Assembly: GCF_039523335.1 (NCBI RefSeq)
Contig: NZ_BAAAFC010000001.1
Span: 2,356,001 to 2,420,000 of the forward strand
Source: Marinobacter szutsaonensis
Lineage (GTDB): Bacteria > Pseudomonadota > Gammaproteobacteria > Pseudomonadales > Oleiphilaceae
Reading direction: 5' to 3'
Length of the DNA: 64,000 nucleotides
Shown here piece after piece: positions 51,792 through 62,100 of the stretch. The translations under genes and the position numbers were made by a program. The notes below the pieces were generated by a model that was not told where the DNA came from, searched no databases, and worked only from the letters and a program-made list of their open reading frames with translations. Numbering within the stretch: position 1 is the stretch's first letter; each line of letters starts with the position of its first letter.

Positions 51792-52903
51792 CTGGTAATA
51801 GGATCGGGAATTCCGTTGTCGGCTTCCGGAGCGCTGGCGGGCTCCGGTCGGCCGGCATTGATCACCTGGTTACGTCCGCGGGACTTCGCTTCATAAAGTG
51901 CCTGATCGGCCCGGTTCAGCCACACGGACCAGGTTTCGCCCCGGCTGACTTCCGCCACGCTGGCGCTGGCGCTCAGCTTGATATTGTCCAGAAAGGCTTT
52001 GCCGCTGATGCCGGCAAGCAGCTGGTGGGCCAGGGTATTGGCATCCGGCTCGCCGGTCTCTGGCAGCACGATCATGAATTCCTCGCCGCCGATCCGGAAC
52101 AGTTTGTCGTTTTCCCGTAATCGTTTGCGCAACCGCAACGCCATCTCCTTGAGGACCTTATCGCCAGCCAGGTGTCCCCATTGGTCGTTGATGCTCTTGA
52201 AAAAGTCCAGGTCCAGCAGGATCAGGCTGGAAACCCGGTCATAGCGCTCCCGCATCTGGATCTGACTGTTCAGGACATCGGACAGCTGCGAACGGTTCAG
52301 GCAACCGGTGAGGGGGTCGGTGGTGGCCAGGCGGGTGAGTTCCTGCTGGAGCTTGCCCACCAGCCACGCAAAGATCATGGCAAACAGACAGGTCAGCCCG
52401 AGGGAGAAGGTGATCCGCCAGAAATCCGCTTCCGGAAACTTCACGAACGACACCACCGCCATGATAGCGACAAAGATGGCGTTGCTGACGATCGCTTCCC
52501 GCAACGGCAGCAGGAAAAACAGGGCCGTGGCGGCCGGGTAAGCCCAGTACAGGCCGGCATGGCCATTTATGCTGGTGGAATAGGCGGCACAGACCACGGC
52601 CAGCAAGGGAAAAAGCCGACCCTTGAGGAAATAGGTACCCCGCAGGCGCAGGAAGGCGATAACAAGCAGGGCATTGCTGCAGAACAGGAGCAGCAGCCCG
52701 GATAGCAAAAAATGGTCCTGCTTCCACTGCACCAGCACCAGCGGCGCCACGGCGACGAATGCCCAGAAGTGAAGGTGGTACACCAGCTGGCGCTTGAACC
52801 CGAGAACCGCAAGGGTTGGGGTCGGTGCCAGCGAACTTTCGGACGCCGTGATATGCAAGGCCTTCTCCTGGTGGTGATTCTGGCTTACGTTCCATGAAAG
52901 CAT
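51788..52903 (-). CDS. Membrane-bound diguanylate cyclase (GGEEF)
   Basis: A 371-residue protein with about six N-terminal membrane segments (residues ~40-190) and a C-terminal GGDEF domain with RIGGEEFMIVL, intact for c-di-GMP synthesis. DPLTGCLNRSQLSDVL begins the domain. No periplasmic sensor loop is seen, so the membrane block itself may sense, as in MASE domains. Divergent from the patatin-like gene. Confidence 0.87.
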   Translation of the reverse strand: MLSWNVSQNHHQEKALHITASESSLAPTPTLAVLGFKRQLVYHLHFWAFVAVAPLVLVQWKQDHFLLSGLLLLFCSNALLVIAFLRLRGTYFLKGRLFPLLAVVCAAYSTSINGHAGLYWAYPAATALFFLLPLREAIVSNAIFVAIMAVVSFVKFPEADFWRITFSLGLTCLFAMIFAWLVGKLQQELTRLATTDPLTGCLNRSQLSDVLNSQIQMRERYDRVSSLILLDLDFFKSINDQWGHLAGDKVLKEMALRLRKRLRENDKLFRIGGEEFMIVLPETGEPDANTLAHQLLAGISGKAFLDNIKLSASASVAEVSRGETWSVWLNRADQALYEAKSRGRNQVINAGRPEPASAPEADNGIPDPITS

Positions 52904-53034
52904 TCAGGCCCTCTCGTGACCTTCGCCTATTAATGAAGCAGAAAGCGCGGTTTATGGCCACCATTAGTTTTGTTCAGTTGGCTGGCAATTGATGCTTTCG
53001 ATACACTCCCCGGCACTGAAACAGGGAGCCTGCC

Positions 53035-54120
53035 ATGACCGCCATCCACACCCGAGCTCCGGCCCTGACTGTCCGGGCCGGTCGCCGAGCCTTGCAACGG
53101 CTCAGAGACAAACCGCTGACGCCGGACGATGTCCATGTCATACCCGGTGCCGCTGGCGGTCCGAAAGCGCTCGGCATCAGCGGGCTGGACAAGGCAATTT
53201 TCGGGGACTGGCTGCCCCGAGCACCGCAGGAGCGGGCCCTGATTGGCTCTTCCATCGGCAGCTGGCGCTTTGCCGCGGTGGCGTCCTCGGACGACCCCAA
53301 GGCACAGCTGGCACGCCTGGCTGACCTGTATACCTCCCAGCGCTTTGCCAAGGGCGTGAGTGCCGCCGAGGTGACCCGCAAGAGCATCCAGTTCCTGGAG
53401 GAACTGCTCGGCGGCCGGGAGGAGTACATCCTGAACCACCCCTGGTATCGGCTGAATATTGTCGTGGTGCGCAGTCTCGGCCTGCTGGAGCACGACACCC
53501 GGGGCCGGCTGGGGCTGGGCCTGATGAATGCCATCAGCGCCAACATGGTCAGTCGCCGGCATCTGGGCCGCTTCATGGAGCGGGGTATCATTCACGATGC
53601 CCGCCTGAAAACGCCGGTGTCCAAACTGGTGGACTTCCCCAGCCACGAGGTGGCCCTGACCAGTGACAACCTGCTGCCGGCCCTGCTGGCATCGGCCTCC
53701 ATCCCGCTGGTGATGTCCGGAGTGCGCAACATTCCCGGCGCACCGGACGGTGTCTACCGTGATGGTGGCTTGCTGGATTATCACCTGGATCTGCCTTACC
53801 AGCAGCCGGGCGTGATCCTGTACCCGCACTTTACCGACAAGGTGGTGCCCGGCTGGTTCGACAAGTCGCTGCCGTGGCGCCGGGGCGATGCCAACCGCTT
53901 GCAGGATGTGCTGCTGGTGGCACCCTCCGCCGAGTATCTACAGACCCTCCCGGACCGCAAACTCCCGGACCGCAAGGATTTCGAGAAATACGTGGGGGAC
54001 GATGCCGGTCGGGAGCGTTCCTGGCGCCAGGCGATTGCCGAGAGCGACCGGCTCGGGGATGAGTTCCTGGAATTGCTGGAAACCGGCCGCCTGGTCGAAG
54101 TGGTCAAACCGCTGCATTAG
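53035..54120 (+). CDS. Patatin-like phospholipase
   Basis: A 361-residue patatin-fold protein. The nucleophile motif is GSSIGSW (G-x-S-x-G) near residue 74, and the partner Asp is in YRDGGLLDYH near residue 244, giving the Ser-Asp dyad. The glycine-rich oxyanion stretch is PGAAGGPKALG. It probably hydrolyses acyl esters of phospholipids in the cytoplasm; no signal peptide is seen. A TATACT box follows near 54129 for the CDGSH gene. Confidence 0.83.
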   Translation: MTAIHTRAPALTVRAGRRALQRLRDKPLTPDDVHVIPGAAGGPKALGISGLDKAIFGDWLPRAPQERALIGSSIGSWRFAAVASSDDPKAQLARLADLYTSQRFAKGVSAAEVTRKSIQFLEELLGGREEYILNHPWYRLNIVVVRSLGLLEHDTRGRLGLGLMNAISANMVSRRHLGRFMERGIIHDARLKTPVSKLVDFPSHEVALTSDNLLPALLASASIPLVMSGVRNIPGAPDGVYRDGGLLDYHLDLPYQQPGVILYPHFTDKVVPGWFDKSLPWRRGDANRLQDVLLVAPSAEYLQTLPDRKLPDRKDFEKYVGDDAGRERSWRQAIAESDRLGDEFLELLETGRLVEVVKPLH

Positions 54121-54165
54121 TCTTGGCTATACTGAACCGACACAGTCAGCAAAAGGGGAGAAAAC

Positions 54166-54414
54166 ATGGCAGATGAACAGCCGAAGATTGCGAAGAAAAG
54201 CCCCTACGCCGTGCAGGTCGAGGGTGGCAAGAACTATGTCTGGTGTGCTTGCGGACACAGTGACAACCAGCCCTTTTGCGACGGCTCCCACAAAGGCACC
54301 GGCTTCAGCCCGGTGAAGTACACCGCCGAGAAAACCGAGTGGGTCTGGTTCTGTGGCTGCAAACGCACGGGCTCACCACCCATGTGTGACGGTACCCACA
54401 AGACCCTCGACTAG
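54166..54414 (+). CDS. Double CDGSH iron-sulfur protein
   Basis: An 82-residue protein with two CDGSH-type [2Fe-2S] motifs: CACGHSDNQPFCDGSH (~25-40) and CGCKRTGSPPMCDGTH (~62-77), each the C-x-C-x2-S/T...P-x-C-D-G-x2-H pattern. Such small tandem proteins are redox or iron-sulfur handling factors. It has an ATG with AGGGGAG upstream. Its end overlaps the convergent PAS-protein gene by 4 nt. Confidence 0.9.
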   Translation: MADEQPKIAKKSPYAVQVEGGKNYVWCACGHSDNQPFCDGSHKGTGFSPVKYTAEKTEWVWFCGCKRTGSPPMCDGTHKTLD

Positions 54415-55412
54415 CCACCAGCCGGGCCAGCAGGGGACGCGCTCAGGCGGTATCCCAGCAGCCCGTGTACCGGGTCCTTGAGTGCCTTGATGCGCACGGA
54501 TACCGGCAACGGGACTTCCCGGTTCCTGACCCGCAGGTCCAGGTCGATCCGCTGCGCCTGGTTGTCGTGGCGGGCTGCTTCCAGGGTGCGCTGGAAGTTG
54601 TCCCGGAAAGGGGGCGTGACCAGATCGGGAAACGGCTGGCCCGCCAGGTCCGCGGGCGCCTGGGCCAGCAAGGTGGCGCTCTGGGCCGAGATGAAACCGA
54701 TAACGCCGTGTTCGTCGAGCTCGGCAATCAGTGCCCCGGATAAGGTGACCAGGTCCCGGCTGCGTTCCTCACTGTCGTTGAGCGCCTGGCGCAGGATGGT
54801 CTTTTCCACCTGCAGGTTGTTGATCTGCTGGTCGGCTCCCTGTTCCCTCCGTTCCAGTTCCAATATCCGCCGTTGCTGGCCATGCAGGCGCCGGCACAAC
54901 AGGAGCGACAACCCGGCGGCGGCCAGGGTCAGTGCCAGGCCGACCATCCAGGTGCGGGTCCGGGCCTGGCTCGCGGCCTTCCCCAGCAGTGCCGACGTGG
55001 GCACCGTGGTCAGCATCCAGTGATGATTACCGGGCTGGAGCTCGGTGCGCAGGGCAAGGGTGGGATCCAGGTGACCTTCGGCCTGAAGCTGCAGGAGGGG
55101 AATCTTGCTGTGCCGTTGCAGGGTGTCGATGCGAAGCCCCAGCTGGTCCGGCAGGGTGTCGCCGAGAATCACCGGAAGCCAGCTCGCCGGGGGGGTATCG
55201 CTGTCCAGGTAGGTCGGTGCATTGGCCAGCAGCTGATTGACGATGGCCTGGTGCTGGGCCCGGTAGCGTGCGTCGGCCAGCTCACGGGCCTGGCTCGCTT
55301 TCAGGTTCGCGGTCAGGGCGGTGGTGACCAGTCCGGTGACCAGGATAACGAGGGGAATCCAGAGCGCGGGCCAGAACAAGGGCCCGTCGCCAGGGGCAGA
55401 ACGGCTGTCCAT
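54411..55412 (-). CDS. Membrane PAS-domain protein without an output domain
   Basis: A 333-residue protein: a membrane segment at ~12-33, a periplasmic region (~35-150), a second segment (~155-178), a coiled coil (~180-225), then a PAS domain (IAELDEHGVIGFISAQSATLLA...) ending at the C-terminus. There is no kinase, GGDEF, EAL or methyl-accepting domain. It may act through a partner or be a truncated sensor. It overlaps the CDGSH gene tail by 4 nt; its relation to znu is unknown. Confidence 0.75.
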   Translation of the reverse strand: MDSRSAPGDGPLFWPALWIPLVILVTGLVTTALTANLKASQARELADARYRAQHQAIVNQLLANAPTYLDSDTPPASWLPVILGDTLPDQLGLRIDTLQRHSKIPLLQLQAEGHLDPTLALRTELQPGNHHWMLTTVPTSALLGKAASQARTRTWMVGLALTLAAAGLSLLLCRRLHGQQRRILELERREQGADQQINNLQVEKTILRQALNDSEERSRDLVTLSGALIAELDEHGVIGFISAQSATLLAQAPADLAGQPFPDLVTPPFRDNFQRTLEAARHDNQAQRIDLDLRVRNREVPLPVSVRIKALKDPVHGLLGYRLSASPAGPAGG

Positions 55413-55503
55413 GCGTCAGTCTCCCCGGGAGCAGCCGGTGGCTCCCGATCCAAAGCGGCGTCGATGGTTACACCATAGACCAGCCCAAGAGGCATGGGAA
55501 GAA

Positions 55504-56316
55504 TCAGGCGGCGGTTCTGGCCGTGGTGCTGTAGGTTACCAGGAAGGCCAGAAATGCCGTCACTACCACCGAGGGCCCGGCCGGTGTGTCCAGATGCCAG
55601 GACAGCGCCAGGCCGCCACTGACCGCGACAAAGCCGAACACGACAGCCAACCCCACCATGTGTTCCGGTGTGCGGGCCAGCCGCCGAGCCGAGGCGGCCG
55701 GGATGATCAGCAACGCGGTAATCAGCAGCACGCCGACGATTTTCATGGCCACGGCGATGACCAGGGAAAACATCAGCATCAGCACAAGCCGCAGCCGCTC
55801 CACCGGGAACCCCTCCACCCGGGCCAGCTCCTCGTGAATGGTGCTCATCAGCAGGCCCTGCCACAGGGTTACCAGCAGCATGAGAATCACCGCCGCGCCG
55901 CCATAGATCCACAACAGGTCATCCCGGCTCATGGCCAACAGGTCGCCGAACAGCAGCCCGGTCAGATCCACCCGCACATCCGGCATGAAGCTCAGGGTGA
56001 CCAGGCCGATGGCCAAGGCACTGTGGGCCAGGATCCCGAGCAGGGTATCCGTAGCCAGGGCACGGGTACGGGAGAACGCGACCAACACCAGGGCAATGAC
56101 CACGCAGGTGATGATGACGCCGACATTCAGCGGCACGCTGATCAGGAAACTCAGGGCAATCCCCAGCAACGCGGAGTGGGCCAGGGTATCGCCGAAATAG
56201 GCCATGCGCCGCCACACCACGAAGCAGCCGAGGGGGCCCGCGATCAGGGCGACGCCCAGGCCACCGATCAGGGCACGCCAGAAGAAGTCGTCGAGGAGGC
56301 TGTCAATGATGGGCAT
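55504..56316 (-). CDS. znuB: Zinc ABC transporter permease ZnuB
   Basis: A 270-residue membrane permease of the metal ABC family with eight to nine segments. PLGCFVVWRRMAYFGDTLAHSALLGIAL and LTTLSFMPD-like TLSFMPDVRVDLTGLLFGDLLA are typical of ZnuB. The ATG at 56316 (MPIIDSLL) is chosen over a TTG further upstream. It overlaps the znuC end by 14 nt. The periplasmic partner ZnuA is not in the window. Confidence 0.89.
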   Translation of the reverse strand: MPIIDSLLDDFFWRALIGGLGVALIAGPLGCFVVWRRMAYFGDTLAHSALLGIALSFLISVPLNVGVIITCVVIALVLVAFSRTRALATDTLLGILAHSALAIGLVTLSFMPDVRVDLTGLLFGDLLAMSRDDLLWIYGGAAVILMLLVTLWQGLLMSTIHEELARVEGFPVERLRLVLMLMFSLVIAVAMKIVGVLLITALLIIPAASARRLARTPEHMVGLAVVFGFVAVSGGLALSWHLDTPAGPSVVVTAFLAFLVTYSTTARTAA

Positions 56317-57088
56317 GGTCGCAGCTGCCTCCGTGGCTATCGACTGAGGATGAGTGGCCAACGACGTCCCCGTGGAGGTTGTGGCGGTGGTTGTGGTGAT
56401 GATGGTAAACCGCCACGGATTCGGCCACCGACCGGCCGAAGGTTTCGATGAAGGCCGGGTCGTGGGAAATGTCGGCGGGAAAACCGCTGCAACAGACGTG
56501 CTGGTTCAGGCAGATAACCTTGTCGGTGGCGGCCATCACCAGGTGCAGATCATGGGAGATCATGATGACGCCGCACCTGAGTTCGTCCCGCAGTTCCCGG
56601 ATCAGCTCGTAAAGCGCCGCCTGGCCGTTGATGTCGACGCCCTGGGCGGGTTCGTCCAGGACCAGCAGGTCCGGTTTACGGGCCAGCGCCCGGGCCAGCA
56701 GCAATCGTTGCTTCTCCCCGCCAGACAGGTGATGGACCGAGGCGTTGACCAGATGCTCGATGCCGGTCCGCGCCAGGGCTTGCCGACATTCAGCCCGGTT
56801 GCGGCCACTCAGGGCCATGAAGCGCTTGACGCTCAGGGGCAGGGTGCCTTCCATCTGCAGATTCTGGGGCACATAGCCGATCACCAGGTCGGGCGCCCTT
56901 TGCACCTTGCCCCCGGTGATCGGCTGCAGGCCCAGCAGGGCCTTGATCAGGGTCGTCTTGCCGGCGCCGTTGGGGCCGATGATGGTGATGATATCGCCGC
57001 GATGGACGCTCAGGTTGACCCGGTCCACCGCGGGACGGTCATCGAACCGGACCGTGAGGTTGTCCAGGGTCACCAGGGGATCAGTCAT
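56303..57088 (-). CDS. znuC: Zinc ABC transporter ATPase ZnuC
   Basis: A 261-residue ATPase with Walker A GPNGAGKTTLIKALLG, signature LSGGEKQRLLLARALA, Walker B LLVLDEPAQGVD and switch His in ISHDLHLVMA. The C-terminal ~40 residues are rich in His (YHHHHNHRHNLHGDVVGHSSS) and could hold zinc or sense it. It overlaps zur upstream by 8 nt and znuB downstream, so the three form one operon. Confidence 0.9.
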   Translation of the reverse strand: MTDPLVTLDNLTVRFDDRPAVDRVNLSVHRGDIITIIGPNGAGKTTLIKALLGLQPITGGKVQRAPDLVIGYVPQNLQMEGTLPLSVKRFMALSGRNRAECRQALARTGIEHLVNASVHHLSGGEKQRLLLARALARKPDLLVLDEPAQGVDINGQAALYELIRELRDELRCGVIMISHDLHLVMAATDKVICLNQHVCCSGFPADISHDPAFIETFGRSVAESVAVYHHHHNHRHNLHGDVVGHSSSVDSHGGSCDHAHH

Positions 57089-57572
57089 GGCGGGTCTCCG
57101 ACTGGCATCTCGGGCACAGGCCGGCGATCTCCAGGGTCACATCTTCGGCCTTGAAGTTCTCGGCTTTGGCAGCGCTCTCGATGGCACCGGAGACGCCGGG
57201 TGCTGTGAGTTCCAGGACATTGCCGCAGCTGCGGCAGATCAGGAACATACCGGTATGGTTCTCCCCGGCATGGGCACAGCCGATGAAGGCATTGAGAGAG
57301 GCAATCCGGTGCACCAGTCCATGTTGCTGGAGGAAATCCAGTGCCCGGTACACCGTTGGTGGTGCCGCATTCTGGCCGTCGGCAGTCAGCTCCGCCAGAA
57401 CATCGTAAGCTCCCAGGGGCTTGTGGGATTGCCAGATCAGTTCCAGGACCCGCTCCCGGGTGGGCGTCAGGCGCGCGTTCTGGGCCCGGCAAATCGCACG
57501 GGCATCAGCCAGGGCCTGGGTGACACAGGCCTGATGGTTGTGTGGGCGATAGGGAAGTGCTTGGCTTGCCAT
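57081..57572 (-). CDS. zur: Zinc uptake regulator Zur (Fur family)
   Basis: A 163-residue Fur-family repressor. Winged helix with LTPTRERVLELIWQSHKPLGAYDVLAEL, then HRIASLNAFIGCAHAGENHTGMFLICRSCGNVLEL with the structural-zinc CxxC (CRSC) and a C-terminal CPRCQS. The shape is closer to Zur than Fur. It heads the zur-znuC-znuB operon, and a Zur-like box lies 21 bp upstream of its start, so it is probably autorepressed with zinc. Confidence 0.9.
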   Translation of the reverse strand: MASQALPYRPHNHQACVTQALADARAICRAQNARLTPTRERVLELIWQSHKPLGAYDVLAELTADGQNAAPPTVYRALDFLQQHGLVHRIASLNAFIGCAHAGENHTGMFLICRSCGNVLELTAPGVSGAIESAAKAENFKAEDVTLEIAGLCPRCQSETRHD

Positions 57573-57592
57573 GACGGGAACCCTGGAAAATT

Positions 57593-57611
57593 TGTAACAT
57601 TATAACATTTC
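57593..57611. promoter_or_regulatory. Zur box
   Basis: TGTAACATTATAACATTTC matches the right half of the gammaproteobacterial Zur consensus (TATAACATTTC) exactly, and the left half (GTTATAATGTTAC on the other strand) imperfectly. It lies 20-39 bp before the zur ATG. Confidence 0.75.
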
Positions 57612-57645
57612 CAGAATTCCCTGCCATGATCCGGCGAGGCGAGGG

Positions 57646-58107
57646 TTAGCGGCGTGCGGAACGTGCCAGGGATTCCAGGTATTCCAGGTTGGGAATCCAG
57701 GCTTCTTCGCCCTCGACTTCCACCTTCATCAGATCCGCCGCGCCGATGTCGCCCTCGAGCCGATTCACTTCCGCCTCGGTCAGTCGTGCCTGGCTCGGAA
57801 TCCCCTGGGTGACCAGTGCCATGAACGGCACTTCGCTGTGGTGCTCGCCAATGGTGTTCAGCACCACGATCCGGCCCCGGTTGTCGCCCGGTACCATCAG
57901 GCTGCCGCCGTTGGCGGCATCGTAGGAAATCACCGGCAAATCCAGGCCTCGCCAATCAAGGTAGCCCACCAGCCAGTCCGGGGTATTGGAGCCGGGCTCT
58001 TCGCTGGCGTAGTCCACCACCTCGGCGATGGAAACGTTGGGCAGTAACAATTGCCGACCGGTCATCGGGATCATGACACAGGGGAGGGTTTGACGGTTTT
58101 CGGGCAT
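57646..58107 (-). CDS. chpC: CheW-like adaptor of the Chp system (ChpC)
   Basis: A 153-residue CheW-domain protein (LLLPNVSIAEVVDYASEEP, WRGLDLPVISYD). In pseudomonads a second CheW-like adaptor, ChpC, follows ChpA-ChpB; the order here (ChpA, ChpB, this) is the same. It would couple a receptor to the ChpA kinase controlling type IV pili or c-di-GMP/cAMP output. 11 bp downstream of chpB. Confidence 0.82.
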   Translation of the reverse strand: MPENRQTLPCVMIPMTGRQLLLPNVSIAEVVDYASEEPGSNTPDWLVGYLDWRGLDLPVISYDAANGGSLMVPGDNRGRIVVLNTIGEHHSEVPFMALVTQGIPSQARLTEAEVNRLEGDIGAADLMKVEVEGEEAWIPNLEYLESLARSARR

Positions 58108-58118
58108 CGCTTCTGTCC

Positions 58119-59171
58119 TCAGGCGGAATCGCGTTTCTGCCGGCCTCTGAGCAGGCAGGATTTTTCAATGGTTTTGATAAGCTCCCGGGCCAGTTGCTCG
58201 GGAGTGCCGGTAAAGCTGGCGCACCCGGTGGCCGCCACGGAATCCGGCATGGAACTGTTGCCGCAACTGCTGCTTTCCTGGACCCAGATCCGGCTACCAA
58301 AGGCTTTGAGAATGGGCGCTGCCAGAGCGCCATCGTTGCCCATGCCGGAAAAGAGGATAGCATGGCAGCGGGCCCGGTAGTGGTCGGCCACATTGAGCAG
58401 CACCTGGTCGATGGAGGGGCCGTACGGTCCGGGCCAGGGCTTGTTCACTTCGGTCAGGGCGCCGGTACTGTCCAGCCGCCACTCGTGTTCTACCGGCATC
58501 AGCACCACATCTCCGTTGCGGACCCGGTAACCTTCCTGTGCCGCCTTGAGTCGGTAATGGGCATCGCGGCCCAGGACCCGGGTCAGCACCCCGGTGAAAT
58601 TGTCGTCGATGTGCTGGGCGTAGATAAACCCCACGGGTAGTCCTTGGGGCAGGTGGTCGAGAAAGGTTTTTACCGCCGCCGGTCCGCCCAGGGAGGCACC
58701 CAGAATCCAGACCTCCTCGGCAATGGAGTCCGGTGCCGCGGGTTTGATCCAGTGGGGCAGTTCGGGTTTGCTCTGTGGCGCCGCCGGCTCGTCTTCGAGC
58801 TTTTCGAGCGTCGTCTCCGAATCCAGCTCCTCGAGATGCCCGAGTTGCTTTTCCAGTTTGCCCAGCAGCCTTCGTTCCCAGCGGAAGTAGTCGGTGCTGC
58901 CCGGTTTGGGGGCCTGGTCAAGGCCGAACAGGACTGGCGCCTCGGTATTGTCCAGCAGCAGATCGAACAGCGCGGGATGGTCGGCTTCGTCCTCCAGGGT
59001 AATCAGCCACAGATCCGCCTCGGGAAACTGTGGCTGGTATTCCAGCCGCTGGGGATCGCCACAGAAGGAGACCTCGAGTCCGAACCTGGCCGTTGCCGCC
59101 TGCAGCCGGTGTCGCTGCAGCACCACATCGGACACGATTCCGACCCGGGGCCGGCCTCCCTGGCCGGCCAT
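58119..59171 (-). CDS. chpB: CheB-type methylesterase ChpB
   Basis: A 350-residue protein whose C-terminal ~190 residues are a CheB methylesterase: GASLGGPAAVKTFLDHLP (Ser), YAQHIDDNF (His) and FSGMGNDGA (Asp). The N-terminal ~130 residues resemble a receiver fold but I see no clear phosphorylatable Asp, like ChpB of pseudomonads. It shares the base of TAATG with the chpA stop, so it is coupled to it. Confidence 0.86.
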   Translation of the reverse strand: MAGQGGRPRVGIVSDVVLQRHRLQAATARFGLEVSFCGDPQRLEYQPQFPEADLWLITLEDEADHPALFDLLLDNTEAPVLFGLDQAPKPGSTDYFRWERRLLGKLEKQLGHLEELDSETTLEKLEDEPAAPQSKPELPHWIKPAAPDSIAEEVWILGASLGGPAAVKTFLDHLPQGLPVGFIYAQHIDDNFTGVLTRVLGRDAHYRLKAAQEGYRVRNGDVVLMPVEHEWRLDSTGALTEVNKPWPGPYGPSIDQVLLNVADHYRARCHAILFSGMGNDGALAAPILKAFGSRIWVQESSSCGNSSMPDSVAATGCASFTGTPEQLARELIKTIEKSCLLRGRQKRDSA

Positions 59172-62100
59172 TACTCGGTTCCGGTCAGCCGCTTGATGGT
59201 CTCAAGCAGCTCGGTTTCCTGGAACGGTTTGCCGAGGTACTCGTTGACGCCGATGGCCAGGGCCCGCTCGCGGTGCTTCTCGCCGGTCCGGGAGGTAATC
59301 ATGCAGATCGGCGTCTCCCGCAGGTTGTCGTCGTGGCGAATGAAGCTGGCCACTTCGAAGCCGTCCATTCTCGGCATCTCGATATCGAGCAGGATGATGT
59401 CGGGCTTGTGATCCTGCAGCTGGGCAACCGCATCCAGGCCGTCTTTGGCGGTGAGTACTTCCATGCCATTGCGTTCCAGCAGGCGGGAAGTAACCTTCCG
59501 TACGGTAACCGAGTCGTCCACCACCATGACGGTGGTGATCTGCTCTTCGTACCTGGCGGCTTCCCGCGCCTTCTCCAGGTTCGCCAGACGCTGGCGATCG
59601 GACAGGATATCCGAACGCAGCATGGCCGGAAGGTCGAGGATCACCACCACGTTACCATCACCGAGGATGGTGGCACCGGAGACCCCGCGAACGGAGCTGA
59701 ACTGGGGCCCGAGGGATTTGACCACGATTTCCCGGCTGCCCATCAGGCTGTCCACCTGCAGGGCCATGGGTTGCTCGGCACCCCGTACCAGGATTACCGG
59801 CAGCGGCAGTGCCTGACCCTGGAGCTTGGGCTGGTGGTCACTGTTGAGCAGGCTGCCCAGATACTGCAGGCGGTACTGTTGGCCGGCATACTCGTACATC
59901 GGGGCATCCGGCTTGTAGTATTCCTCGAGTTCGTAGGTGCTGACCCGCACGATACCCTCGATGGTATTCAGCGGGATGGCGTAGAAATCCTCGCCGGTGG
60001 TAACCATCAGTGCGCGGTTTACCGATACCGTGAACGGCAGGCGCACGGTGAAGGTGGTGCCACGGCCTACCGCGGAGTCGATATCGAGGCTGCCACCGAG
60101 TTGCTTGATCTCGCTGGCCACCACGTCCATGCCGACACCCCGGCCGGAGATCTGGGTGACCTGCTCGGCGGTGGAGAAGCCAGGCTGCAGGATAAATTGC
60201 AGGACTTCCCGTTCTGACAGGTCTTCATCGGCCCGCAGTAACCCCTGGCGGATGGCCTTGTCGCGGATGACATGGGAGGGAATGCCCTTGCCGTCGTCCA
60301 TCATCCGCAGCACCACGTCGCCCCCCTCCCGGGTCAGGGACAGGGTCACTTCCCCGGTTTCGGGCTTGCCGGCGTTCTTGCGGTCTTCCGGCGCTTCGAT
60401 GCCGTGGTCAAGGGCGTTCCGCAGCATGTGCTCCAGGGGCGCGACCATGCGCTCCAGGATGTTGCGGTCCATCTCCCCTTCCGCGTTGCGGACATCGAAA
60501 TCCACTTTCTTGCCCAGTTCGCCGCTGATCTGGCGGACGATCCGGCGCAGGCGGGGCACCATTGAGGCAAACGGAATCATTCGGGTCTTCATCAGACCTT
60601 CCTGCAGTTCCGTGTTGATCCTGGACTGCTGGACCAGCAGGGTCTCGGTATCCCGGACCCGGTCGGCCATGGTTTCCCGGAGGTCTGCCAGGTCCGAGGA
60701 GGATTCCGTCAGGGCCCGTGACAACTGCTGGATGGCGGAGTAGCGGTCCATCTCCAGCGGGTCGAAGTCGTCGCCATAGTCCGGGCCGTGCTCCTGTTCG
60801 GCACGGAACAGGATCTGGGCTTCGGTCTCGATCTCCATCCGGCGCAGCTGCTCCCGCAGACGCTCGATGGTAGCCGCCATTTCATCCAGGGTGTGGCCGA
60901 AATCGCTGGTCTGCTGCTCCAGTCGGCCACGGGTGATACTGGTTTCACCCGCCAGGTTGACCAGCTCGTCCAGCAGCGGTGCCGAAACCCGGATGGTTTC
61001 CTGGACCCGCTGCACTTCCGGAGCTTTTTTCCGGGGCTGGGCCGGCGTTTTCGCTGGTGCCTTTTCCGGTTTCGGTGCCGGCGCAGCCTCGGCCCTGGGC
61101 TTGGGTGTGGTGGCCGGGGTTGCCTGCGTCTCTGGCTCCGCCCGGGCAGGACCGGTTTCAGCAGTGGTCTCCGGCTCGGCTGGACCACCCTCGAAGCGAC
61201 GGCGGACCTCGCTCACCAGGACGATGATGGCGTCGTGATCGTCGGTGATGGCCTGCCATTGGGCTTCGTCCGGCGCGTTGCCGCCCAGATCGATCAATCG
61301 GGTCTCGAAGGCATGGGCCTTGTCACCCAGTTCGGTCAGTTGCGCCAGGCGCGCGCCACCCTTGAGGGTATGCAGGGCCCGCTGGGCTTCCTGGTTGAAA
61401 TCGTGATTGCCGGGATCTTTACGCCAGTTCTCGAGTACCTGCTCGAGCTGGTCCATGATCTCGCCGGCCTCCTCCAGGAAGATTTCCAGGACTTCCGGAT
61501 CGACCGTGTCTGCGCTGGCGGTTGTGGGCGCCTCGGGGCCTGACTCGGCCGCTGACACCTCCTGTCCGACCGCCCGGAACGCCTCTACCAGACCGTGGCC
61601 GGTTTCCGGCTTATCGCCTTCTTCCAGGGCGGTCAGCATGGCTTTCAGGGTGGCATTGGCGCGCTCACTCAATTCCAGCAGTGCGTGCTGGTTGTTGGCG
61701 CCGCCAATCAGGGGGTCAAGTGCCTCGGCCCAGGCTTCGGCCAGCTCGGCAATGGGATCGACATCCGAGAGCCGGGCACCGCCCTTGAGGGTATGAAGCT
61801 CCTGCTGGAGCTGGGTCACCCCGGACAGTTCCTCGGGTTCGTCTTTCCACTGGGCCAGGCATTCATCGATGGCCGCGTGAATTTCCAGACCCTCGTCCAG
61901 GAAGATGCCGATCAGGTCGTTATCGGAAGCCGGCTCCAGGTGCTCCTCGAGATCGGTCTCGGTGCGAGCTTCCGGTTGCTCCCCGGCCACTTCCGGCGCC
62001 GGGGCAGTCGGGGTCTCGCCCCGGATGACCGATTCCACCTGGGCTACCAGGTCGGTAGCAGGCGGGCAGGGCTTCTGGGTCGCGACCTGCTCAACCATCT

